Below, one piece after another: positions 1-9,635 of a stretch of DNA of 53,611 nucleotides. A program made the position numbers and the translations under genes. The stretch covers positions 1 to 53,611 of the forward strand of contig NZ_VIRS01000046.1 of assembly GCF_006912135.1 (NCBI RefSeq), written 5' to 3'. Every line of letters begins with the position of its first letter. Position 1 is the stretch's first letter. Origin of the DNA: Cryptosporangium phraense. Its GTDB lineage: Bacteria > Actinomycetota > Actinomycetes > Mycobacteriales > Cryptosporangiaceae. Below the pieces are notes generated by a model. It made no database searches, had not been told where the DNA came from, and saw only the letters and a program-made list of their open reading frames with translations.

Positions 1-15
1 CCCCAGAGACCCCCG

Positions 16-36
16 AAAACCCGTGAATCGGCGGGT
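16..36 (-). terminator. possible terminator of the kinase/GGDEF gene
   Basis: On the minus strand, just past the TGA of the large signalling gene, ACCCG and CGGGT (plus-strand positions 19-23 and 32-36) can pair around an 8-nt loop. Four T residues follow in the direction of transcription. The 5-bp stem is short, so this is only a plausible intrinsic terminator. Confidence 0.4.
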
Positions 37-40
37 CTTA

Positions 41-3000
41 TCAGCCGACGTGTACTCGGTTCCGGCCCGCGTGCTTCGCCAGGTACAGGCACCGGTCAGC
101 CCGCCCCAGCAGCGCGCTCACCAGCGCATCCGCGCTCGGGTCGGACTCCAGATCAGCATCCCGCAGATATGTCACACCCAAACTGATCGTCACCGACAGC
201 GGCCCGGCCGACGTCGGCACCGGTTCCTCCTCGATCGCCGCCCGGAGCCGCTCGGCGACCCGGGCCGCCTCCACCGCTCCAGCCCTCAGCAGCAGCACGA
301 ACTCCTCGCCGCCGTAGCGGCCGAGCAGCCCCAGCCCTCGGCCGTTCTGGCGCAGCCGGGCCGCGACGACCTGGATCACCTCGTCGCCGATCTGGTGACC
401 GTGCGCGTCGTTGACCCGCTTGAAGTGGTCGATGTCGATCATCATCGCGGCGATCGGCCAGGCCGCCGCGCTGTCCCGGCGGCTGATCCCGACGTCCTGC
501 GTGGCCAGCTCGAAGAAGTGCCGCCGGTTCGCGACGCCGGTCAGCCCGTCGATCGTGGCCAACCGGCGCACCTCGGTGAACAGCCGTGCGTTCTCGTACG
601 CGACCATGCCCTGCGCCACCAGTGCCCCGGCGATCTCGGCCACGCCGTCGTCGTACCCGTCCGGCGAGTCGGTGGCGAACAGCAGGACGCCCAGCCGCTC
701 CTCCCTCGCGACCAGCGGCAATGCCAGCCACGACCGCACACCCGGCAGCGACCGGGTCACCAGCGCGGGAGCATTCGCCGACGACAACACCGGCGAAGGC
801 GTCTCCAGCAGCGCGGTCAGCCGCTCGTCGGGATCCTGGGCCATCGGGTGCGAGCCGGTCGGCATCCGGAAGCCCGGCCCGTCGGTCTCGGCGTCGAGCC
901 CCTCGGCGGCCGCGACCGCGGCGACGATGCCGGCCAGGTCGTCGGTGCGGTGGTGCCGCCCGGTGCGGGTCGTCGACGTGACCCACACCAACGACTGATC
1001 GGTCGAGGTCTGCACCAGCCAGCCGTGATCCCCGCCGACCACTCCGAACACGACGGTCAGCAGCCGGCGCAGCACCTGCTCGGGCGCCGGCTCCAGAATC
1101 CCGGTGATCGCGGCCAGCGCGTCCCTCAGCATCTCGGCCAGATCGCGCCGCCGGTTCGCGTCCCCGACCGCGGCCTCGAGCTGCGCCGCCCTGGCGGTCT
1201 CCAGCGCGACCGCCACGTGCGACGTGATCGCGGTGAGCACCCCGACGTCGTCCGGCGTGAAGATCCCTTTCGCGACCCGGCTGTCGAGGTAGACGACGCC
1301 GAGCAGCCGGCCGTCGAGCAGGATCGGCGCAACCATGATGCTGCGCAGCCCGTGCAGGACGACGCTCTCGGCGCCGAGCGCGGCCCCCTCCTCGGTGCCG
1401 GTCATCACCAGCGCGGCCCGGCTCTGCCAGACCCGCTCGACCAGCGTCGCGCTGTACCCGGTCAGGGTGGGCAGGTCGTCGCGGGACGCGTTCCGCCCGC
1501 CGTGCGGACGCAGGTGCCCGGACTCGTCGACCAGGAACAGGAACGCCCGCTCGGCGCCGAGGATCCGGATCGTCTCGTCCAGCGCGACCGCGGCCAGCCG
1601 GGCCGGGTCGAGCACCCGCGACGCGGCCAGCCCGACCTGCGCGATCGCGTCCAGCCGCTGCCGGTACAGGCTGACCGCGACCCCGTCGCTGGAGCGGGCC
1701 TGGTGCACGGTGAACCGGGACGCGCCCTCCAGCCCGAACTCGGTCGCGAGCTGCCGGGCCCGGTGCGGCCAGCGCTGCTCGACGGCCAGCGCCAGCGCAT
1801 AGCGGGCCTGACGGTCCCGTTCACCGGGAACACCGGTCAGCGCCCGGGCCCGCGTCCGGGCCGCCTCGAACGCGACCAGCGGAGCGTCCACCGCCCGGAT
1901 GAAGGGCTCGGCCGAGTTCAACGCGCGCAGTGCCCGGTCGGCCCGGCCCTCGGCCAGGCGGAGACCGGCGAGCGCGACCCGGTGGTGCGCGCGGAGCAGC
2001 GGGGTGTTGGCGACCAGCCGCAGCGTCCGCACCGCGGACCGGGCCTGCCGGAGCCGCTCCGGCCGCGTCGCGGCCGTCGCCGACCGGACCTGCTCGATCC
2101 GGCCGTAGGCCTGGTAGACGTAGAGCCCGCGCTGGATCGGGATCAGCGCCCACCACTGGACGCCGGACGCGGTGAGCGCGCCGGCGGCCTCGTCGAACGC
2201 GGGCCCGACGTCGCCCTGCTCGACCGCGGAGAGCATTTGGGCGTAGCTGAGGTCGACCTGCTCCCAGCGCTCGGTGCCGTTCGTGGCCCGCATTCGGGCG
2301 AGCTGCGCGGCGGCCTCGGCCGGACGCCCCTGCAGCGCGAGCAGCCCGACCTGGCAGGCGTGCACGGTGGTGTTCAGCGTGCCGTCGCTGGAGTCGACCA
2401 GCACCTGCCGACGGGCGAACACGTCCTCGGCGCCGGTCAGGTCGCCGCGCATCAGCGTGTCCCAGCAGAGCACCGACAGCAGGTCGATCCGGTACCCGGC
2501 GTCGAGCCAGCGGGCCCGCCCGGCCAGCACCTCGCGGACCCGCTCGCCCTGGTCGAAGCCGAAGAACTGGCAGTCCATCGCCTCCAGCCAGTCGACGAAC
2601 GCGATCAGCTGCGGGTCGCCGACCGACTCGGCGGTGCGGTGCGCCCGGCGCGTGAGCCACCGCCCGTACCGGCGCAGCCCGACGATGAACGACAGGTGGG
2701 CCGCGGTGACGTTCAGGCGGGCGCTCTCCGGGCCGCGTCCGATCCGGGCGGTCAGGTAGATCCGGCGCAGCGTGTAGGCCAGCGAGACGTCCGGACGCAG
2801 CTGCCGGGCGTAGGCCAGCGCGCCGATGTCGTAGAGCTCGGTGAGCAGGCAGTACAGATCCCGCTGCGCGCCCCGGGCGGTGCCGTACCCGATCCGGACG
2901 ACGCTCATCAGCGTGCCGAGCAGCGCCAGGCCGAGCGTCGAGGCGATCAGCACGAACTTGTTGGCGGGCAGCGGGCGGCCGAGCTCGGCCAGCGCGGACT

Positions 3001-5602
3001 CGATCGCGAACGACTGCCGGCCGGTGGCCCAGGTGCTGTCGTGGACCTGGGCGGTCAGCGCGAGCAGCCGGGCCCGCTCCATCGGGTCGTGGGTGGCCCG
3101 GCGGGCGGCCTCGAGCGTGGCCAGCGCGTCCCGGAACCGGCCCATCCGGTGCTGGGCCCGGGCCAGCGTCTGCAGGAACGCCGAGTCGGGGCTGATCCGG
3201 GCCCGTGCGGCCGCGGCCGCGGCCTGCTCCAGGAACCCGGCCGCCTCGGACGGCGCCTGCTCGGCCAGCGCCAGCCGGCCGGCCGCGGCGCAGGCCTCGT
3301 ACAGCCCCGGGCTCGGACGTCCGTCGTCGGCCTGCTGCCGGTGCCGGGCCAGCGCGTACACGGTCGCCGGGGACGGGTCGTCGGACGCGGCGAGCACGTC
3401 GGCGATCCGGGCGTGCACGCTGCGCAGCGTCGCCGGGTCGAACTGGGCCAGCAGCGCCTCGCGGATGCGGTCGTGCAGGAACTGGAAGTTGTCGCCGTCC
3501 CGACGTTCGAGCAGGTGACGCCAGGCGGCCGCGCTGGCCACCTCGATCGCCCGGCGGCGGGCGATGCGCCCGACCTCGGCGACCAGGCCGGGGTCGAAGT
3601 GCGGGCCGAGCGCGGCGGCCACCCCGAGCAGCTGCCTGCTCTCGGCGTCGAGCCCGCGCAGCCGCTCGAGGACCAGCTCGACCGCGTCGACCGGCAGCTC
3701 GACGTCGTGCAGCAGGTCGGAGTCGATCTGCCAGGTGCCCCAGGACGGCCGGGCCAGGCCCGCGTCGACGATCGCGTTGAGGAACTGCAGCAGCGTGAAC
3801 GGGTTGCCGTCGCTGCGGGCGGCGAGCGCCGCCGCCGCGCCCGGGCTGATCGTGATGCCACCGGTGATGCCCCGCACCAGCTCGGCGATCGCGTCGGCGG
3901 GCAGCGGCTCGAGGCGGATCGTGGTGTCCAGCGCCGGCCCGAAGACGGCCGCCGGCTTTTCCCGGGCGGTCATCAGCACGAGGATCGGCGCGGCCGGTAA
4001 CTCGTCGGCCAGCTGGCGCAGCACCCGGCCGGTGGCGTCGTCCATCCAGTGCACGTCGTCGAGGTGCAGGATCAGGCCGCCGGCCGAGCGGGCGAGCCCG
4101 GCCAGGAACCCGGCCACCGCGCCCGGCAACGGCTGGTCGCGGTCGTCGGGGACGACGTCCAGCAGCTCGCCGAGACGGGGGGAGAGCGCGTGCAGCAATG
4201 AGGCGGCCGGCCCGGCGGCCGCGGTGAGGTCGACCGACGCGGCCACCCGCCGGGCCGGGGGCAGCGCGTAGATCTCGGCGACGTACCGGTCGAGCGCGGC
4301 CCGCAGTGGCGCCAGCGGCACCGGTGCGTCCACATCGCACTTGCCCGAGAGCACCAGGCCGCGGCCGGCGGTCACCGCCGCGGTGAGCTCGGCGGTCAGC
4401 CGGCTCTTGCCGCTGCCGGTCGGTCCGGTGACCAGCACCGCGCCGCCCGCGCCCTCGTCGAGCACCCGCTGCCAGCGCGCGGCCAGCGCGCCGAGTTCGG
4501 CCTCCCGGCCGACGAACGGCGCTTCGGTGGACGACTCGGCCGTGCGGTCGGCGGTGCCCAGCGCGAACCGGGTCTCGCCGGCGACGAGCCGGCGCAGGTC
4601 GGCGGCCAGCCCGGCGCCGCTGCGGTACCGGTCGTCGGGGTCCTTCGCCAGCAGCGTCGAGATGATCGCGCCGAGCAGCGGCGGCAGGTCCCGGCGGGCG
4701 GCCAGCGGGTCGGGCGGCGGCACGCTCGCGTGCATGCGCAGCAGCGAGCCGACGTCGTCGGAGTCGAACGGCGGCGCGCCGGTCGCGCACTCGAACAGCA
4801 CCGCGCCGAGCGCGTAGAGGTCGGCCCGGCCGTCGACCGGACGGTTGAGCATGCCGGACTGCTCGGGAGCGCAGTAGAGCATCGTGCCGGCGACCGTGCC
4901 GTCCTGCGGTGCGCCGAGCCGGGCCGCCAGCCCGAAGTCGATCACCTTCGCCTGCGGGGCCCACTGACCGGTCTTGACCAAGATGTTCTCGGGTTTGATG
5001 TCCCGGTGCACGAGCCCGGCCCGGTGCGCGGCGGCCAGCGCGTCGGCCACGTCGATGCCGATCGCCAGCAGCGTGCCGACGTCGAGCGGCCCGTCGGCCA
5101 GGACGTCGGTCAGGCGGTCGCCCTCGACCAGGTCCATCACCAGGTACGGACGCCCGTCGGTGGTGCCGACCTCGTGGATCCGGGCCAGCCCGGGATGGGC
5201 GACGCAGGCCAGCAGCGCGGCTTCCCGGCGGAACGCCCGAGCGTCCTGCTCGGCGCCCTCGGCCGACCACTCGCGGGGAACTTTCATCGCGTAGACGCCG
5301 TCGCCGCGCCGGACCCGGTAGGCGATCGTGCGGCTGCCGCGTCCGAGTTCCCCGAGGATCTCGTAGCCCGCGGAGGCCTGCGCGGCCTTCGCCGACGCCG
5401 CGGCTCTGGCGTCCACCACGGTCTCGACGGAGGGGACCTCCGGCGGTCCGACGGCGGCCGGGCGGTCGCCGAGCACGACGGTGATCCGTGCGTCGTCGGC
5501 GGCCTCGGAGAGCAGGGCCGAACTGTCGGCGGTCCCGGCGATCGCACGCAGTCGGTCGAGCCCGAAGAGGACGCTCGCGTCGTCGTGGCGGTCGAGCGAC
5601 AC
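41..5602 (-). CDS. Ser/Thr protein kinase - AAA ATPase - GAF - GGDEF fusion protein
   Basis: Giant cytoplasmic signalling protein of about 1853 aa. The kinase domain (about residues 80-345) has a glycine loop (GRGSRT), catalytic Lys in YAMKV, HRDIKPEN, DFG and an APE-like motif, so it should be active. A STAND/AAA ATPase follows (about 360-640) with Walker A GPTGSGKS and Walker B LILHLDD. Next comes a long Ala/Leu-rich helical, TPR-like stretch, then two GAF-like domains (about 1380-1690). The C-terminal GGDEF domain carries the signature RYGGEEF, which predicts c-di-GMP synthesis. At the usual inhibitory I-site the sequence is RGLG instead of RxxD, so product inhibition may be lost. A TTG at 5623 would extend the frame, but GTG at 5602 is preceded by GGAG at good spacing and is preferred. 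Kinase-AAA-GAF fusions are known; ending one with GGDEF joins phosphorylation to second-messenger signalling (inference). No transmembrane segment is evident. Confidence 0.93.
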   Translation of the reverse strand: MSLDRHDDASVLFGLDRLRAIAGTADSSALLSEAADDARITVVLGDRPAAVGPPEVPSVETVVDARAAASAKAAQASAGYEILGELGRGSRTIAYRVRRGDGVYAMKVPREWSAEGAEQDARAFRREAALLACVAHPGLARIHEVGTTDGRPYLVMDLVEGDRLTDVLADGPLDVGTLLAIGIDVADALAAAHRAGLVHRDIKPENILVKTGQWAPQAKVIDFGLAARLGAPQDGTVAGTMLYCAPEQSGMLNRPVDGRADLYALGAVLFECATGAPPFDSDDVGSLLRMHASVPPPDPLAARRDLPPLLGAIISTLLAKDPDDRYRSGAGLAADLRRLVAGETRFALGTADRTAESSTEAPFVGREAELGALAARWQRVLDEGAGGAVLVTGPTGSGKSRLTAELTAAVTAGRGLVLSGKCDVDAPVPLAPLRAALDRYVAEIYALPPARRVAASVDLTAAAGPAASLLHALSPRLGELLDVVPDDRDQPLPGAVAGFLAGLARSAGGLILHLDDVHWMDDATGRVLRQLADELPAAPILVLMTAREKPAAVFGPALDTTIRLEPLPADAIAELVRGITGGITISPGAAAALAARSDGNPFTLLQFLNAIVDAGLARPSWGTWQIDSDLLHDVELPVDAVELVLERLRGLDAESRQLLGVAAALGPHFDPGLVAEVGRIARRRAIEVASAAAWRHLLERRDGDNFQFLHDRIREALLAQFDPATLRSVHARIADVLAASDDPSPATVYALARHRQQADDGRPSPGLYEACAAAGRLALAEQAPSEAAGFLEQAAAAAARARISPDSAFLQTLARAQHRMGRFRDALATLEAARRATHDPMERARLLALTAQVHDSTWATGRQSFAIESALAELGRPLPANKFVLIASTLGLALLGTLMSVVRIGYGTARGAQRDLYCLLTELYDIGALAYARQLRPDVSLAYTLRRIYLTARIGRGPESARLNVTAAHLSFIVGLRRYGRWLTRRAHRTAESVGDPQLIAFVDWLEAMDCQFFGFDQGERVREVLAGRARWLDAGYRIDLLSVLCWDTLMRGDLTGAEDVFARRQVLVDSSDGTLNTTVHACQVGLLALQGRPAEAAAQLARMRATNGTERWEQVDLSYAQMLSAVEQGDVGPAFDEAAGALTASGVQWWALIPIQRGLYVYQAYGRIEQVRSATAATRPERLRQARSAVRTLRLVANTPLLRAHHRVALAGLRLAEGRADRALRALNSAEPFIRAVDAPLVAFEAARTRARALTGVPGERDRQARYALALAVEQRWPHRARQLATEFGLEGASRFTVHQARSSDGVAVSLYRQRLDAIAQVGLAASRVLDPARLAAVALDETIRILGAERAFLFLVDESGHLRPHGGRNASRDDLPTLTGYSATLVERVWQSRAALVMTGTEEGAALGAESVVLHGLRSIMVAPILLDGRLLGVVYLDSRVAKGIFTPDDVGVLTAITSHVAVALETARAAQLEAAVGDANRRRDLAEMLRDALAAITGILEPAPEQVLRRLLTVVFGVVGGDHGWLVQTSTDQSLVWVTSTTRTGRHHRTDDLAGIVAAVAAAEGLDAETDGPGFRMPTGSHPMAQDPDERLTALLETPSPVLSSANAPALVTRSLPGVRSWLALPLVAREERLGVLLFATDSPDGYDDGVAEIAGALVAQGMVAYENARLFTEVRRLATIDGLTGVANRRHFFELATQDVGISRRDSAAAWPIAAMMIDIDHFKRVNDAHGHQIGDEVIQVVAARLRQNGRGLGLLGRYGGEEFVLLLRAGAVEAARVAERLRAAIEEEPVPTSAGPLSVTISLGVTYLRDADLESDPSADALVSALLGRADRCLYLAKHAGRNRVHVG

Positions 5603-5797
5603 CGAACGCTCCCGTGGGGTCAAGGTGGCCGTCGGAGCCTACCGACTCCTCGACGGTGAGTGAGTTGCAGACGATGAACTTCGATGAAGTTGCCCCCGTT
5701 TCTTACCCGAGCGCCCGAGAACGCCCTGACCGCGATGCGGAGGGAGCGGTCTTGACAATAGGATCCGGTAACTCTCGTCCTCCGTGGAGCGGCCCAG

Positions 5798-7609
5798 ATG
5801 GCGCGTGGTCGGCACCGTAGTGCGGCTGTCCTCCGGCAGCAGGCATCCCTCTCGTCCGCGGCGCGTCCGCGTCGTCGCTGGCTGCCCCCGCCCTGGCTGG
5901 CCGCGACGATCGTGATCGTGGTGGTGCTCGCCTCGTTCGGGGTCGGGTACGCGTTACGGGCCGGGGACTGCTCCGGCGATCCGGTGGTGCTGTCGGTGGT
6001 GACGTCACCGGACCAGCAGAACGTCGTCCGCGGGCTGGCGTCGTCGTGGGAACGCGAGAAGCACTCGTTCGACGGGCACTGCGGCGCGATCGCCGTGCGC
6101 GGCGAGGAGTCGGCGACGGTCGGGCAGTCGCTCTCGCCGACCCAGAACGGCGCCGCGACGAGCCAGCGGGTCGACGTCTGGATGCCCGACTCGTCGACCT
6201 GGGTGACGGCCACCGCGGCCCGCAGCGGCATGGCCAAGCTGTTCGCCTACGACCGGCCGAGCATCGCGACCTCGCCGATCGTGATGGCCGCTCCGCGGCC
6301 GATGGCCGACGCGCTGGGCTGGCCCAACCGGCCGATCTCGTGGATGCAGCTCGCGCTGCAACGGATCGGCGGCCGGACCTGGAAGGACTACGGGCACCCG
6401 GAGTGGGGCGCGCTGCGCCTCGGGATCGGCGATCCCCGGCAGTCGATGGCCGCGCTCGGCACGCTGCTGTCGGTCGTCGACGCGGACACCGACACCCAGG
6501 TTGACGAGAACGAGCTGCACAACGCGCTGCTGCTGGCCCGGGCCGACACGCTGCAGAAGGCGACGTCGGCGGCGTTCGTGCAGACGCTGCGCACCAGCGC
6601 CGACCCCGACGGCATGCTCGCCGCGTCGGGCCCGTTCCCGGCCACCGAGCAGCAGGTCGCCGCGTACGACGTCGACAACCCGGCGGTGCCGCTGACCGCG
6701 ATCCATCCCACCGAGGGGACGATCTTTGCCGACTACCCGTACGTGACGCTGGCCGCGTCCTGGGTCGACCCGGTCCGGCAGGAGATCGCGGGCAGCTTCC
6801 TCGAGCTGCTGCAGGGCCGCACCGGCCGGGAGGCGTACGGAAAGGCCGGGTTCCGTGACCCCGAGCGCACGACCCGGTACGTCCAGGGGTTCGAGCCGGT
6901 GCAGGGGATGGGCAGCCCGGCCGGTGACGCCCGCCCGCTGCCGAACGACGAGGCGATCGTCAAGACCGTCGTGTTCTGGACCGCTCTGCAGCGCAAGGCG
7001 AACGTGCTGGCGACCGTCGACACGTCCGGGTCGATGGCCGATCCGGCGCCGGACAGGTCGGGCCCGCGGATCAAGGTCGTGCAGGAGGCCTGCATCCGGG
7101 CGATCACGCTGTTCAGCCCGGAGTCGGGCGTCGGGCTGTGGAAGTTCTCGACCGACCTCAAGGGCAAGCAGGACTACCAGCAGCTCGTGCCGATGGGGCC
7201 GGTCGGCGGGACGCTGCCGGGCTCCACGACCCCGCGCCGGGTCGCGCTCGAGACCGCGATCCGCCGCGATCTGAAGCCGCACGGCTGGACCGCGCTCTAC
7301 AACACGATCGACGCCGCCTACCGGCAGGTGCAGGCCAACTACCAGCCCGGCCGGCTCAACCTGCTGGTGCTGCTCACCGACGGCAAGAACGAGACGCCGG
7401 GCGGCCTGACCCGTCCGCAGCTGGTGGCCCGGCTGCGGGCCGCGATGAAGCCCGACCGGCCGGTCCAGGTGATCGCGATCGGCTTCGGCGCAGGCGCCGA
7501 CCTGCGAGAACTGCGCGAGATCACGTCGGCTGTCGGAGGTAAGGCCTACTCTGCCGACAGTGGGAGCGACATCGACCAGATCTTCCTTTCGACGTTGACG
7601 GGGCGGTAG
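5798..7609 (+). CDS. membrane-anchored substrate-binding and VWA domain protein
   Basis: 603 aa. After a short basic N-terminus there is one transmembrane segment (about residues 31-50), which places the rest outside the membrane. The middle resembles an extracellular solute-binding fold. The C-terminal third is a von Willebrand A domain with a complete MIDAS start (DTSGSM) and a later LLTDG strand, so divalent-metal-dependent ligand binding is likely. Proteins with this SBP plus VWA layout occur widely in actinobacteria without an assigned ligand. The gene is divergent from the kinase gene and stops 44 bp before the next plus-strand frame. A GGAGCGG upstream of the ATG may serve as ribosome binding site. 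The function is not known. Confidence 0.88.
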   Translation: MARGRHRSAAVLRQQASLSSAARPRRRWLPPPWLAATIVIVVVLASFGVGYALRAGDCSGDPVVLSVVTSPDQQNVVRGLASSWEREKHSFDGHCGAIAVRGEESATVGQSLSPTQNGAATSQRVDVWMPDSSTWVTATAARSGMAKLFAYDRPSIATSPIVMAAPRPMADALGWPNRPISWMQLALQRIGGRTWKDYGHPEWGALRLGIGDPRQSMAALGTLLSVVDADTDTQVDENELHNALLLARADTLQKATSAAFVQTLRTSADPDGMLAASGPFPATEQQVAAYDVDNPAVPLTAIHPTEGTIFADYPYVTLAASWVDPVRQEIAGSFLELLQGRTGREAYGKAGFRDPERTTRYVQGFEPVQGMGSPAGDARPLPNDEAIVKTVVFWTALQRKANVLATVDTSGSMADPAPDRSGPRIKVVQEACIRAITLFSPESGVGLWKFSTDLKGKQDYQQLVPMGPVGGTLPGSTTPRRVALETAIRRDLKPHGWTALYNTIDAAYRQVQANYQPGRLNLLVLLTDGKNETPGGLTRPQLVARLRAAMKPDRPVQVIAIGFGAGADLRELREITSAVGGKAYSADSGSDIDQIFLSTLTGR

Positions 7610-7653
7610 GTATCAACAGACGGGCGCTGAACCGGGCCTCGCTGGCTCGGCAG

Positions 7654-8694
7654 TTGCTGCTCGAGCGGTCGCCGATGCCGATCGTCGAGGCGGTGGAGCA
7701 CCTCGGCGGGCTGCAGGCGCAGACGCCGCACTCCTGGTACCTCGGGCTGGGCGCGCGGCTGTCCGGCATCACCCCGCTCGACGTCTCGGCGTTGCTGGAA
7801 GACCGCAGCCTGGTGCGGGTCGCGCTGCACCGGTCGACGATCCACCTGGTCTCGGCGCGGGACTGCCTGGCCTGGCGGCCGCTGATCCAGCCGGTGATCG
7901 TCCGGTCGACGGCGACGATCTACGCCCGCCGGCTCGCGGGCGCAGACGTTGCCGAGCTCACCGACGTCGGGCGGGCCGCCCTGGAGGAGCAGCCGCTGAC
8001 GTTCGCGGCGCTGGAGAAGATCCTGGCCGAGCGCTGGCCGGAGGCCGACCCGCACGCGCTCTCGGCCACGGTCCGGGCCCAGCTCCCGCTGATCCAGGTG
8101 CCGCCCCGCGGCACCTGGGGTCCGGCCGGCCCGGTGAGCGGGCCGATCGCGCACACGACGGCCGCGGCCTGGCTCGGGGATCCGCCGGCCCCGGCGGGCC
8201 CGGAGGAGCTGATCCGCCGCTACCTGGGTGCGTTCGGTCCGGCCGGGGTCAAGGACGCGCAGACCTGGACCGGTCTGACCCGGCTCCGCGAGGTGTTCGA
8301 CCGGCTGCGGCCGTCCCTGGTGACGTTCACCGACGACGACGGCCGGGAGCTGTTCGACCTGCCCGACGCCCCGCGGCCCGGCGCCGACACCCCGGCGCCG
8401 GTGCGGTTGCTCTACGACTTCGACAATGTGCACCTGTCGTACGCCGAGCGCACCCGGTTCGGGACCGTGCCGAAGCTCGGCGGCAAGAACGGGGTGCTGC
8501 CCGGCACGATCCTGGTCGACGGCGTCGTCCAGGGCATCTGGACGCTGACCCGGTCCCGCTCCGGTGCGACGCTGACCGTGCGTCCGGTGACGAAATGGGC
8601 GCGCGGGGACGCGTCCGCCATCGAAGCGGAGGCCACGACGATGCTGAAGTGGGCCGCCGACGGCGGCACCTATGAGGTGGGTGAGCCGCTCTAA
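7654..8694 (+). CDS. winged-helix DNA-binding domain protein (HTH_42 family)
   Basis: About 346 aa from a TTG start. It resembles the HTH_42 (PF06224-type) actinobacterial winged-helix family: an N-terminal HLGGLQAQTP motif and a C-terminal segment around LLYDFDNVHLSYAERTRF. Members are annotated as DNA-binding; some relatives act in DNA repair (interstrand crosslink glycosylases), but nothing here fixes the activity. Family-like residues (RALNRASLARQL) are encoded in frame upstream of the TTG, reaching back to the stop of the VWA gene, yet I see no ATG/GTG/TTG in that stretch. The true start is therefore uncertain. The stop overlaps that of the convergent phosphoesterase by 4 bp (CTAA). Confidence 0.85.
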   Translation: MLLERSPMPIVEAVEHLGGLQAQTPHSWYLGLGARLSGITPLDVSALLEDRSLVRVALHRSTIHLVSARDCLAWRPLIQPVIVRSTATIYARRLAGADVAELTDVGRAALEEQPLTFAALEKILAERWPEADPHALSATVRAQLPLIQVPPRGTWGPAGPVSGPIAHTTAAAWLGDPPAPAGPEELIRRYLGAFGPAGVKDAQTWTGLTRLREVFDRLRPSLVTFTDDDGRELFDLPDAPRPGADTPAPVRLLYDFDNVHLSYAERTRFGTVPKLGGKNGVLPGTILVDGVVQGIWTLTRSRSGATLTVRPVTKWARGDASAIEAEATTMLKWAADGGTYEVGEPL

Positions 8695-9635
8695 CGCCCG
8701 GCGCCGACGGCCCGGGGCGCGCTGACCGCGTCGATGATCTCGGCGAGCACCCGCTCGGAGTCCTCGTGCGGAACCTGGCAGGTGCCGGCCGCGACGTGGC
8801 CGCCACCGCCGTACTTGAGCATCACCGACCCGATGTCGACCGGCGAGGTGCGGTCGAGGATCGACTTGCCGCAGGCCAGCACCGTGTTCTGCTTCTGCCG
8901 CCCCCACATCACGTGAATCGAGACCCGGGCCTGCGGGTACAGCGCGTAGACCAGGAAGCGGTTGCCCGCGTAGATCGTCTCCTCCTCGCGCAGGTCGAGC
9001 ACGACGACGTCGCCGTGCATGGTCCCGACCCGGTTGAGCTGGTCGACGAAGAACTTGTGGTGGGCGTTGAACAGGTCGGCGCGCTCGGCGACGTCCGGGA
9101 GGTCGAGGATGTCCTCGACGTCGGTGTGCTCGATGCAGGCGTCGATCAGCTTCATCATCAGCTGGTAGTTCGAGATCCGGAACTGGCGGAACCGCCCGAG
9201 CCCGGTGCGGCTGTCCATCAGGAAGTTGAGCAGCGTCCAGCCGGTCGGGTCGAGCACCTCCTTGATGTCGTACTGGGCCGAGTCGGCGCGGTCGACCGCA
9301 TCCATGATCTCGTCCGAGACGTCGGGGAACCGCTCCTTGCCCCCGTAGTGATCGAAGACGACCCGGGCGGCCGAGGGCGCGTCCGGGTCGATGATGTGGT
9401 TCGCGGCGGTGCCGCCGGTGCGTAGCGTCTCCGAGTGGTGGTGGTCGAAGACCAGGTGCGCGCCGGGCGCGTACGGCAGGTTCGTCAGGATGTCCCGATC
9501 GGTGATCTCGACCGAGCCGTCCTGGACGTCCTTGGGGTGCACGAACGTGATCTCGTCGACGAGATCGAGCATGCGCAGCAGCACCGCGCAGACCAGGCCG
9601 TCGAAGTCGCTGCGGGTCACCAGGCGGTACGACAT
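8691..9635 (-). CDS. DHH family phosphoesterase (exopolyphosphatase-like)
   Basis: 314 aa. The N-terminal SDFDG motif (D10, D12) and the DHHHSE motif are the metal-binding signatures of the DHH superfamily. The C-terminal GGGGHVAAGT is the glycine-rich substrate loop of the DHHA1 domain. Relatives hydrolyse short oligoribonucleotides, pApA/pAp or polyphosphate; this branch is often annotated as exopolyphosphatase, and sequence alone does not decide the substrate. The ATG at 9635 has a GAGG about 9 nt upstream, and the upstream in-frame extension does not look like protein. It could conceivably degrade linear dinucleotides derived from cyclic dinucleotides, but there is no direct link to the nearby GGDEF protein. 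Confidence 0.9.
   Translation of the reverse strand: MSYRLVTRSDFDGLVCAVLLRMLDLVDEITFVHPKDVQDGSVEITDRDILTNLPYAPGAHLVFDHHHSETLRTGGTAANHIIDPDAPSAARVVFDHYGGKERFPDVSDEIMDAVDRADSAQYDIKEVLDPTGWTLLNFLMDSRTGLGRFRQFRISNYQLMMKLIDACIEHTDVEDILDLPDVAERADLFNAHHKFFVDQLNRVGTMHGDVVVLDLREEETIYAGNRFLVYALYPQARVSIHVMWGRQKQNTVLACGKSILDRTSPVDIGSVMLKYGGGGHVAAGTCQVPHEDSERVLAEIIDAVSAPRAVGAGR

Noticed and set aside
23-4000. Very long open frame on the plus strand opposite the kinase gene
   Set aside because: Its product is dominated by Arg, Pro, Gly and Gln and has no domain; it is the antisense shadow of a high-GC gene.
5752-5774. TTGACA followed by GGTAACTC as a promoter for the VWA gene
   Set aside because: The spacing to the TAAC-like element is only about 11 bp, too short for a standard promoter; no better -10 at 16-18 bp was seen.
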